Source: Stutzerimonas stutzeri RCH2
GTDB lineage: Bacteria; Pseudomonadota; Gammaproteobacteria; Pseudomonadales; Pseudomonadaceae
Assembly: GCF_000327065.1 (NCBI RefSeq)
Contig: NC_019936.1
Span: 2,373,001-2,437,000 of the forward strand
Direction of reading: 5' to 3'
Length of the DNA stretch: 64,000 nt
Part shown: one piece after another, positions 57,360 through 64,000 of the stretch
Position numbering within the stretch: position 1 is the stretch's first letter
Layout: each line of letters begins with the position of its first letter
Notes under the pieces: generated by a model
The model's database searches: none
What the model was told of the DNA's origin: nothing
Seen by the model: only the letters and a program-made list of their open reading frames with translations
Position numbers and translations under genes: made by a program

Positions 57360-58197
57360 AAGGCACGGCCTGCACGCTTTACGCCGCTCACTGGCACAGC
57401 AGCTGTCACTGACTCTGGTCGACGTTGCCTGTCGTCTGCCGCACGCCGTACCGGGCCGGCCTCTTACCGTGATGGGCCTAAGCTTTCCGTCGCCGCTAGG
57501 TATCGCCGCCGGCTTTGATCGCAACGGGCGTCTTGCCCGGCGGGTGGCGGCGCTGGGATTCGGTTTCAACGAGATCGGTAGCCTGACTGCGGATGAACTG
57601 GCGCAACTGGAGCCGATGTCACGTGGCGAGGCGCGTCTTGGAATAAACCTGACCCTGGATGCGGGAAGCTCGGTGGCGGAGAGCTGCGCGCTGCTGCGCA
57701 ACGCATGGCCCCAGGCCGACTACCTGGTACTGAACCTGATCGGCCCGGCCAGCGCACCTCTGCTCTCAAATGCCGTGCGCCTGCGCAACCTCCTGACCGC
57801 TCTCCGCGAGGAGCATCAGCAGCTGAACCTGGAGGGCAAGCGCCAGGTACCGCTGGTAGCGAAGCTACGCTGCCTGCCAAAGCAGGTTCCCTTCTTGCTA
57901 GCCAGCATGCTGCTCGACCTCAAGTTCGACGGGCTATTAGCCGCCCATGACCCAGGACCACCAGCGACGCGCGAGCGCTACCGTGCCTGGCAGGACCCAC
58001 AACAACAGGCACTGGCTTGTGAACAAATCGAAGGCTTGCGGCGCTTTTGCGGCCAGGGCATGGCATTGATCTCGGTGGGCGGCATCCAGACGGCGAGCCA
58101 CTTGCAAGCGCGTATGGATGCCGGCGCCGAGCTGGTGCAGGTTCACACAGCACTGCTGCATCAGGGGCCGTGGCTAGCACGCCACCTGCTCCGCTGA
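57352..58197 (+). CDS. Dihydroorotate-dehydrogenase-like flavoprotein with degenerate orotate site
   Basis: 281 residues, shorter than class 2 PyrD (about 340), overlapping the aminotransferase gene by 8 nt. The FMN barrel start is retained: VMGLSFPSPLGIAAGFDRNG and FGFNEIGSLT, and later SVGGIQ. The substrate side is altered: the RMGFNN loop is missing, SSPNTPG with the catalytic Ser is N128LIGPAS, KIAPD is KLRCL and the ATNTT loop is AAHDPG. An N-terminal amphipathic helix like the quinone/membrane part of class 2 enzymes remains. It likely oxidises or reduces a different ring compound. Confidence 0.8.
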   Translation: MDRRHGLHALRRSLAQQLSLTLVDVACRLPHAVPGRPLTVMGLSFPSPLGIAAGFDRNGRLARRVAALGFGFNEIGSLTADELAQLEPMSRGEARLGINLTLDAGSSVAESCALLRNAWPQADYLVLNLIGPASAPLLSNAVRLRNLLTALREEHQQLNLEGKRQVPLVAKLRCLPKQVPFLLASMLLDLKFDGLLAAHDPGPPATRERYRAWQDPQQQALACEQIEGLRRFCGQGMALISVGGIQTASHLQARMDAGAELVQVHTALLHQGPWLARHLLR

Positions 58198-58221
58198 GCG
58201 ACAATTCTGCAGCAAAAACGA

Positions 58222-58252
58222 CAACGCCCCGTACTAGCCGGGGCGTTTTCAA
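58222..58252. terminator. Bidirectional rho-independent terminator
   Basis: AACGCCCCG and CGGGGCGTT form a 9-bp stem around TACTAGC, followed by TTC on the plus strand and flanked by A-rich DNA on the other side. It closes the second pqq-type operon and lies between it and ppiD, which converges. Confidence 0.8.
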
Positions 58253-58299
58253 AATGATCGACCGAAAAAACCGGCCGATCATTGCTGATCAAGTCGCGA

Positions 58300-60156
58300 T
58301 CAGAACTTTTCGATTTTCGCCTCGGCGTGCAGCTTCTGGCGAAACGCTGCAAAGTCCTGCTGGCCAACACGCGAGGCCAGGAAGCGACGGAAATTCAGCT
58401 TCTCCTCATCCGATAGCGCAGCCTCGGGCTCGTTGACGCCGTTCAGGCGCACCACGACGTAGTCCCCATTGCTCAAGGCAACACCGGAATAGTTCGGCTT
58501 GTCCTGTTGCTCCGGACGTGGCATGCGGAACACGGCCTGCAGCAGCGCCGGCGCAACACCTTCCTGACTCCGCGTGGCGGCTTCCACCGACTGCCATTGG
58601 CCATCCGGCTGCTGCCCCTGACGCAGATCCGCCAGCAGTTGCTCGCCTTGAGTACGAGCCGTTTCGGCTGCCAGACTGCGCTGAAGCTGCTGAACGATAT
58701 CGTCACGTACATCCGCCAGCGGGATGGGGGCCGGCTTCAGGTGCTCCTTGACGCGTAGTGCGATGGAAGTATCAGGATCGAGTTCGATGACGCTGCTATT
58801 GGCACCGTCGACCAGCACCTCTTCGCTGAAAGCAGCCTGGATAACCTGGCGATTGGCAGTGATGCCTTCGCCGCCGTCACGGCCGAACGCTTCGGTGGTC
58901 TGTACCATCAGGCCAAGATCCTGCGCCGGCTGCGTCAGGTCGGACGCCTCGAATGCGGCATCCTCCAATTGCTTGCTGGTTTCCACGAACCGCTGCTCGA
59001 CCTGCTGCGCCTTGAGTTCGCGAACCAGCTCGGGCTTCATGCTTTCGAAAGACGGCACCTCAGGTGACTGGACGCCCAGCAGCTTGATGATGTGCCAGCC
59101 GAACTCGGACTGCACCGGCGCAGACACCTCGCCATAGTTCAACGCATAAAGTGCATCTTCGAACGCAGGGTCATAGACGCCGGGGCCAGCGAAGCCGAGG
59201 TCACCGCCTTCGTTGGCGGAGCCTGGATCCTGCGAGACCTCCTTGGCGACGACGGCAAAGTCTTCACCGCCCTTCACTCGTTCAGCTATTTCATCGATCT
59301 TGGCCTTGGCCTCAGCATCGCTCAGCTCACCGCCAGTTTCGATAAGGATATGCGCGGCGCGGCGCTGCTCGGCCAGATTGGCGATCTGCTTCTGATACAG
59401 CTCCTGCAGCTCCTCATCGGACGCTTCGACCTGGTCGAAGAATGACTCCTTCTTCAGTTCGACATACTCGACGATCACCTGCTCAGGTGTGAGAAAACGG
59501 TCAGCGTTGTCATCGTAGTATTTCTGGATCTGCTCATCGCTTACATCAATCGTCTCGTGCTGCGCCGGCACGGTGAACAGCGCGAAATCACGCGTCTGCA
59601 TTTCCAGACGTGCGAAATTTTCGACCTGCTGGTCGGTGACGAAACCGGTACCGGAAATGCCTGCACGCAGCTGACCAATCAGCATCTCCTGCTCAAGCAA
59701 CTGGCGGAACTGCAGGCGGGAGTAGCCCATCTGTTGAATGACTTGATCGAAACGTGCAGAACTGAAAGCGCCTTCCACCTGGAATTCGGGGGTCTGCAGA
59801 ATCAATTGATCAAGCGCTTCGCGGGAGAAAGCGAAGTCAGCGCTCTTGGCACCCTGCAAAAGCAGCATGCGATCGATCAGCGAACCGAGCGCAGCGTCAC
59901 GCAGCAAACGATCATCGATCAACGAGGCGTCGAAGTCCTGACCCAGCTGTTGAGCCAGCTGGCGTCGTTGCATGTTCATCGCCTGATCCAGGTCGTAGCG
60001 GGAGATTTCCTCACCATTGACCGCAGCGGCGTTCTGGCTGTTGCTGGAGGCGTTGAAGATGGCTTCGAAGCCAGTCAAAGCCAGCAGCACCACGATGATG
60101 CCGATGATGGTTTTGGCTATCCAGCCTTGTGAATTGTCCCTGATGTTCTGAAGCAT
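58300..60156 (-). CDS. ppiD: Periplasmic folding chaperone PpiD (SurA-N/rotamase)
   Basis: 618 residues. One N-terminal membrane helix (IAKTIIGIIVVLLALTGF) anchors a periplasmic SurA-like chaperone region, a parvulin domain (RRAAHILIETGGELSDAEA; GGDLGFAGPGVYDPAFE; SEFGWHIIKL) and a C-terminal extension. PpiD helps newly exported proteins leave the Sec translocon. It follows clpX-lon-hupB in the order usual for gammaproteobacteria. Confidence 0.94.
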   Translation of the reverse strand: MLQNIRDNSQGWIAKTIIGIIVVLLALTGFEAIFNASSNSQNAAAVNGEEISRYDLDQAMNMQRRQLAQQLGQDFDASLIDDRLLRDAALGSLIDRMLLLQGAKSADFAFSREALDQLILQTPEFQVEGAFSSARFDQVIQQMGYSRLQFRQLLEQEMLIGQLRAGISGTGFVTDQQVENFARLEMQTRDFALFTVPAQHETIDVSDEQIQKYYDDNADRFLTPEQVIVEYVELKKESFFDQVEASDEELQELYQKQIANLAEQRRAAHILIETGGELSDAEAKAKIDEIAERVKGGEDFAVVAKEVSQDPGSANEGGDLGFAGPGVYDPAFEDALYALNYGEVSAPVQSEFGWHIIKLLGVQSPEVPSFESMKPELVRELKAQQVEQRFVETSKQLEDAAFEASDLTQPAQDLGLMVQTTEAFGRDGGEGITANRQVIQAAFSEEVLVDGANSSVIELDPDTSIALRVKEHLKPAPIPLADVRDDIVQQLQRSLAAETARTQGEQLLADLRQGQQPDGQWQSVEAATRSQEGVAPALLQAVFRMPRPEQQDKPNYSGVALSNGDYVVVRLNGVNEPEAALSDEEKLNFRRFLASRVGQQDFAAFRQKLHAEAKIEKF

Positions 60157-60217
60157 GCGACCCCCAGGAGTCTGCGGCGCGGTGGGCTGCGCAACGCGGT
60201 TGGAACCGGATAAAAGA

Positions 60218-60241
60218 AAGGCGCATCCAGGGATGCGCCTT
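60218..60241 (-). terminator. Terminator downstream of hupB
   Basis: AAGGCGCATCC-AG-GGATGCGCCTT, a perfect 11-bp stem, followed on the minus strand by TCTTTTATCC. It lies between hupB and ppiD and separates their transcripts. Confidence 0.82.
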
Positions 60242-60361
60242 CTCGGAGCTTTTGGAGCGGTTGGGCTTATTCCCCCAAGCCTGAATGCAGCAGGGCAAGC
60301 CTGCTCTACAACCGCTCCGAGCCAGCGCAGCTAACTGCTGACTGGCCGCATTGAAAAACGC

Positions 60362-60634
60362 TTAGTTAACGGCGTCTTTCAGAGCCTTGCCAGCTTTGAA
60401 GCCCGGGATCTTGGCGGCGGCGATGTTGATCGGCTTGCCAGTCTGCGGGTTGCGACCGGTGCGCGCAGCGCGCTCCTTGACAGCGAAAGTACCGAAACCA
60501 ACCAGTACAACGGAGTCACCAGCCTTCAGGGCACCGGTGACGGATTCGATCACTGCATCCAGCGCGCGGCCAGCAACAGCTTTTGGGATATCAGCAGATG
60601 CAGCGATAGCATCGATCAGTTCCGACTTGTTCAC
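60362..60634 (-). CDS. hupB: DNA-binding protein HU-beta
   Basis: 90 residues, the full HU length. A small dimeric nucleoid protein that bends DNA: N-terminal helices [19 protein letters not shown], the [24 protein letters not shown] arm region, and C-terminal [12 protein letters not shown]. Position between lon and ppiD is conserved. Confidence 0.97.
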   Translation of the reverse strand: MNKSELIDAIAASADIPKAVAGRALDAVIESVTGALKAGDSVVLVGFGTFAVKERAARTGRNPQTGKPINIAAAKIPGFKAGKALKDAVN

Positions 60635-60764
60635 TCTAAGTCCCCTTATTTCTGTTGAGTCGTATCTTTAATTTTCGGGTGTAAGCAAAGCGGTGCTAGA
60701 TGGCTATGACACAAGAGGCCGATTAAACAAGGGCACCTGAAGTGTGTCAACGTGGCCATCCAGA

Positions 60765-63161
60765 CTAATGCGTGCTGATTCGCTCCTTGGAATCAGGCTC
60801 GCGCTTGTCGTCCTTTGCAACAATCTCGGGAGCCGCATCGGGCAAGGGCTCCGGCGCGTATTGCAGCGCAATTTGCAGGACCTCGTCAATCCACTTCACC
60901 GGTTTAATCTGCAGGTCCTGCTTAATATTTTCAGGAATCTCTTTCAGATCACGCTGATTCTCTTCCGGAATGATCACAGTTTTGATCCCGCCGCGATGAG
61001 CAGCGAGGAGCTTTTCCTTCAATCCACCAATTGCAAGCACTTGGCCGCGCAATGTGATTTCACCCGTCATTGCGACATCGGCGCGCACCGGAATCTGAGT
61101 CAAGGCGGAAACCAATGCAGTGCACATGCCGATACCGGCGCTCGGGCCGTCTTTCGGCGTCGCACCTTCAGGCACGTGAATATGTATGTCCTGTTTCTCA
61201 TGGAAGTCCGCGGCTATGCCGAGGCTGGTAGCTCGGCTACGAACCACCGTAAGCGCCGCCGTAATCGATTCACCCATGACCTCACCAAGTGAGCCGGTTC
61301 TGGTCAATCGCCCCTTGCCGGGCACGACAGCCGCCTCGATGGTGAGCAATTCCCCGCCAACCTGGGTCCAGGCCAAGCCAGTCACCTGCCCGACCTGATC
61401 CTGTTGCTCAGCAAGCCCGTAGCGGAACTTGCGTATACCAAGGAAGTGCTCCAGCGAATCAGCGTCCACGACGACGTGGAAACGCTTCTCTGCCGCGTGT
61501 TCCTTGACGACCTTCCGGCACACCTTGGCCAGCTGACGCTCCAGGCTGCGCACGCCCGCTTCGCGAGTGTAGTAGCGGATGATGTCGCGAATCGCCGCTT
61601 CCTGAAACTCCAGCTCGGTTTTCTTCAGGCCATTGGCCTCGATCTGCTTGGGCGCTAGGTAACGGGTGGCAATATTGATCTTCTCGTCTTCGGTGTAACC
61701 CGGCAACCGAATGACTTCCATGCGATCGAGCAACGGCGCTGGGATGTTCATCGAGTTGGCGGTGCAGAGGAACATCACATCCGAGAGGTCATAGTCGACT
61801 TCAAGGTAGTGGTCGTTGAAGTTGTGATTCTGCTCCGGGTCCAGCACCTCGAGCAGCGCCGAAGCCGGATCGCCGCGCATGTCGCTGCCCATCTTGTCGA
61901 TTTCGTCGAGCAGGAACAGCGGGTTACGCACTCCGACCTTGGTCATCTTCTGGATCAGGCGACCGGGCATGGAGCCGATATAGGTACGGCGATGACCGCG
62001 GATCTCCGCCTCATCGCGCACACCACCGAGCGCCATGCGGACGAACTTACGGTTGGTCGAGCGCGCAATGGACTCGGCCAGCGAAGTCTTGCCGACACCC
62101 GGCGGCCCGACCAAGCAGAGCACCGGCCCCTTGAGCTTCTTCACACGCTTCTGAACGGCGAGATACTCGAGAATGCGGTCCTTGACCTCTTCGAGGCCAT
62201 AGTGATCAGCGTCGAGCACCTCTTCAGCCTTGGCCAGATCCAGGCGGACCTTGCTGGCGGCCTTCCACGGCACGTTCACCAGCCAGTCGATATAGGTGCG
62301 AACAACCGTGGCCTCAGCTGACATCGGAGACATCTGCTTCAGTTTGTTGAGTTCAGCCTGAGCCTTGGCGTAGGCATCCTTGCTGAGCCCGGCATTCTCG
62401 ATGCGCTTCTTCAGCTCATCAACTTCATTGTGACCTTCATCGATATCGCCGAGCTCCTTCTGAATGGCCTTCATCTGCTCATTCAGGTAGTACTCGCGCT
62501 GGCTGCGCTCCATCTGCTTTTTCACGCGGCCGCGAATGCGCTTCTCCACCTGCAGCAGGTCGATCTCTGCGTCCAGCAACGCCAGGACGTGCTCGACGCG
62601 AGCTGCTAGGTCGGTGATTTCGAGAATCTGCTGTTTCTGCTCGATCTTCAGCGCCATGTGCGCAGCCATGGTATCGACCAGGCGCGCCGGCTCATCGATG
62701 CTGTTCAGCGAGGACAGGACCTCAGCGGGAACCTTCTTGCCCAGTTGCACGTACTGCTCGAACTGGCTCAGCAGACTGCGGGTGAAGACTTCGGATTCAC
62801 GCGCCTCGACTTCCGCTTCCTCGATCAGCGAAACCTCAGCCCTGCAGTGGTCATCCACCTCGACGAAGCGCTCGATCACGCCGCGCTGCTCACCCTCGAC
62901 CAGCACCTTGACCGTACCGTCTGGCAGCTTGAGAAGCTGCAGCACGGTAGCCACTGTGCCCACACGATACAACGCGTCTTCGGCCGGATCGTCATCAGCA
63001 GGGTTTTTCTGCGCCAGCAGGAGAATCTGCTTGTCGCCGGCCATGGCGGACTCGAGCGCTTCGATGGATTTTTCACGGCCAACGAAAAGCGGGATCACCA
63101 TGTGCGGGTAAACCACCACATCGCGCAGCGGCAAAAGGGGCAATTCGATGGTTGTCTTCAT
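60765..63161 (-). CDS. lon: ATP-dependent protease Lon
   Basis: 798 residues with the N-terminal substrate-binding domain ([23 protein letters not shown]), AAA+ domain (Walker [10 protein letters not shown], Walker [10 protein letters not shown]) and a C-terminal protease domain with the Ser-Lys dyad (DGPSAG; later [12 protein letters not shown]). It degrades damaged and regulatory proteins in the cytoplasm. The intact Lon here contrasts with the broken Lon-like gene at 1.1-1.4 kb, which belongs to a different subfamily. Confidence 0.97.
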   Translation of the reverse strand: MKTTIELPLLPLRDVVVYPHMVIPLFVGREKSIEALESAMAGDKQILLLAQKNPADDDPAEDALYRVGTVATVLQLLKLPDGTVKVLVEGEQRGVIERFVEVDDHCRAEVSLIEEAEVEARESEVFTRSLLSQFEQYVQLGKKVPAEVLSSLNSIDEPARLVDTMAAHMALKIEQKQQILEITDLAARVEHVLALLDAEIDLLQVEKRIRGRVKKQMERSQREYYLNEQMKAIQKELGDIDEGHNEVDELKKRIENAGLSKDAYAKAQAELNKLKQMSPMSAEATVVRTYIDWLVNVPWKAASKVRLDLAKAEEVLDADHYGLEEVKDRILEYLAVQKRVKKLKGPVLCLVGPPGVGKTSLAESIARSTNRKFVRMALGGVRDEAEIRGHRRTYIGSMPGRLIQKMTKVGVRNPLFLLDEIDKMGSDMRGDPASALLEVLDPEQNHNFNDHYLEVDYDLSDVMFLCTANSMNIPAPLLDRMEVIRLPGYTEDEKINIATRYLAPKQIEANGLKKTELEFQEAAIRDIIRYYTREAGVRSLERQLAKVCRKVVKEHAAEKRFHVVVDADSLEHFLGIRKFRYGLAEQQDQVGQVTGLAWTQVGGELLTIEAAVVPGKGRLTRTGSLGEVMGESITAALTVVRSRATSLGIAADFHEKQDIHIHVPEGATPKDGPSAGIGMCTALVSALTQIPVRADVAMTGEITLRGQVLAIGGLKEKLLAAHRGGIKTVIIPEENQRDLKEIPENIKQDLQIKPVKWIDEVLQIALQYAPEPLPDAAPEIVAKDDKREPDSKERISTH

Positions 63162-63221
63162 AATTCAGCTCTACGACGGCCATTCGGCGGTAAACGGATG
63201 GGCTATACCCTTGCAGCAAAG

Positions 63222-63249
63222 ATGAGGGCGCGCTCCATAAAAAACAAGG
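63222..63249 (-). promoter_or_regulatory. Possible heat-shock (sigma-32-like) promoter of lon
   Basis: On the minus strand CCTTGTT and CCCTCAT are separated by 14 nt, resembling sigma-32 -35 (CTTGAA) and -10 (CCCCAT) elements, about 60-85 bp before the lon start. lon is a classical heat-shock gene. The match is imperfect. Confidence 0.35.
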
Positions 63250-63265
63250 CGGCGAAGCAAAATGC

Positions 63266-63287
63266 AAAGGGGCCCGCAGGCCCCTTT
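63266..63287 (-). terminator. Terminator downstream of clpX
   Basis: AAAGGGGCC-CGCA-GGCCCCTTT, a perfect 9-bp stem lying 8 nt past the clpX stop, upstream of lon. It separates clpX from the lon transcript, at least in part. Confidence 0.75.
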
Positions 63288-63294
63288 TGTTCGA

Positions 63295-64000
63295 TCACGC
63301 CTCAGGCGCAGCCTTGGCTGGCGGTTCGGTGTTTTCGTATATCAGCAAAGGCTGAGATGTGCCTTCGATCACGCTTTCGTCGATGACCACCTTGCTGACG
63401 TCCTTCTGCGAAGGAATCTCATACATGGTGTCGAGCAGCACGCCCTCGAGAATCGAGCGCAAACCGCGCGCACCAGTCTTGCGCTCCAGAGCACGACTGG
63501 CGATTGCCTTGAGCGCATCCGGACGAAACTCGAGATCGACACCTTCCAGTTCGAACAGCTTGGCGTACTGCTTGGTCAGCGCATTCTTCGGCTCGGTGAG
63601 GATCTGAATCAGCGCCGCTTCGTCGAGTTCGTCGAGCGTGGCGATCACGGGGAGACGCCCAACGAATTCCGGAATCAAACCAAACTTGACCAGATCGTCC
63701 GGCTCTACCGCGCGCAGCGCTTCACCGATCTTCTTACCCGGATCCTTGCTGCGAACTTCGGCGTTGAAGCCGATGCCACCTTGGGTCGAACGCCCCTGGA
63801 TGACCTTCTCCAATCCGGCAAACGCACCACCACAAATAAACAGGATGTTGCGTGTATCTACCTGCAGGAATTCCTGTTGCGGGTGCTTGCGACCGCCCTG
63901 CGGCGGGACGGAGGCGACTGTGCCCTCGATCAGCTTGAGCAGCGCCTGCTGCACACCTTCCCCGGACACGTCACGAGTAATCGACGGGTTGTCAGACTTG
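63295..64000 (-). CDS. clpX: ClpX, ATPase subunit of the ClpXP protease (5' end beyond the window)
   Basis: The C-terminal 234 residues are visible; the gene continues past the right edge. The visible part begins within [27 protein letters not shown], continues through the sensor and small domains ([16 protein letters not shown] with the arginine-finger region; [14 protein letters not shown] with sensor 2) and ends [10 protein letters not shown]. ClpX unfolds tagged proteins and feeds them to ClpP. The stop lies 134 bp before lon begins. Confidence 0.96.
   Translation of the reverse strand, partial: KSDNPSITRDVSGEGVQQALLKLIEGTVASVPPQGGRKHPQQEFLQVDTRNILFICGGAFAGLEKVIQGRSTQGGIGFNAEVRSKDPGKKIGEALRAVEPDDLVKFGLIPEFVGRLPVIATLDELDEAALIQILTEPKNALTKQYAKLFELEGVDLEFRPDALKAIASRALERKTGARGLRSILEGVLLDTMYEIPSQKDVSKVVIDESVIEGTSQPLLIYENTEPPAKAAPEA

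Overview
The window is a chromosomal segment of a Gram-negative gammaproteobacterium of the genus Pseudomonas, most likely the P. stutzeri group (Stutzerimonas). This rests on gene content and order: gor / VOC protein / galU, gacA-uvrC-pgsA-tRNA-Gly-tRNA-Cys, pqqABCDEH-ercA-ercS with exaC, and clpX-lon-hupB-ppiD. The species call is inference. The DNA is GC-rich and gene-dense, with Shine-Dalgarno-led starts.

Layout. 1-13.5 kb: the tail of a PRPP-synthetase-like gene, an FNR-type four-cysteine regulator, a decayed Lon-like protease, dgkA, an envelope operon (sialidase-like protein, small membrane protein, LTA-synthase-like phosphotransferase), a PCu(A)C copper chaperone, gor, a VOC protein, galU, a chemoreceptor with a c-type haem motif behind a sigma-28-like promoter, and hemN. 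13.6-17.5 kb: a FAN1-type nuclease overlapping a DinG/XPD-like helicase that carries its own N-terminal nuclease motif. 17.6-19.4 kb: tRNA-Leu followed by a Xre-RES toxin-antitoxin pair. 19.5-20.8 kb: an outer-membrane barrel protein.

20.8-30.1 kb is an arsenic island. arsJ, its partner GAPDH, a ynfA-like gene, a phosphatase, arsH, arsC, arsR and a second arsC lie on the minus strand. Diverging from them are arsO, acr3, an ArsP-like permease and a small thioredoxin-like protein. The arsC next to arsH has a 10-bp tandem duplication that replaces its native C-terminus. 30.2-36 kb: two small proteins, the gacA-uvrC-pgsA-tRNA operon, a ZIP-like membrane protein and a CDF exporter with an HMA domain. 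36.1-42.4 kb: a cusCBA-type copper/silver efflux operon with CusF fused to CusB.

42.4-53.7 kb is the PQQ-dependent alcohol oxidation cluster: pqqABCDEH, ercA, ercS, an old-yellow-enzyme gene and exaC. Divergent from exaC, at 54.1-58.2 kb, lies the most unusual part of the window: a second PqqA-like peptide with its own PqqD and PqqE, but no PqqB or PqqC. It is followed by a tiny membrane peptide, a protein resembling the membrane domain of urate hydroxylase PuuD, a SerC-like aminotransferase that has lost its phosphate-binding arginines, and a dihydroorotate-dehydrogenase-like flavoprotein that has lost most orotate-binding residues. The genes overlap or nearly abut, and the operon ends in a strong terminator. 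I propose it makes or handles a PqqA-derived product other than, or in addition to, PQQ. The window closes with ppiD, hupB, lon and the 3' part of clpX.
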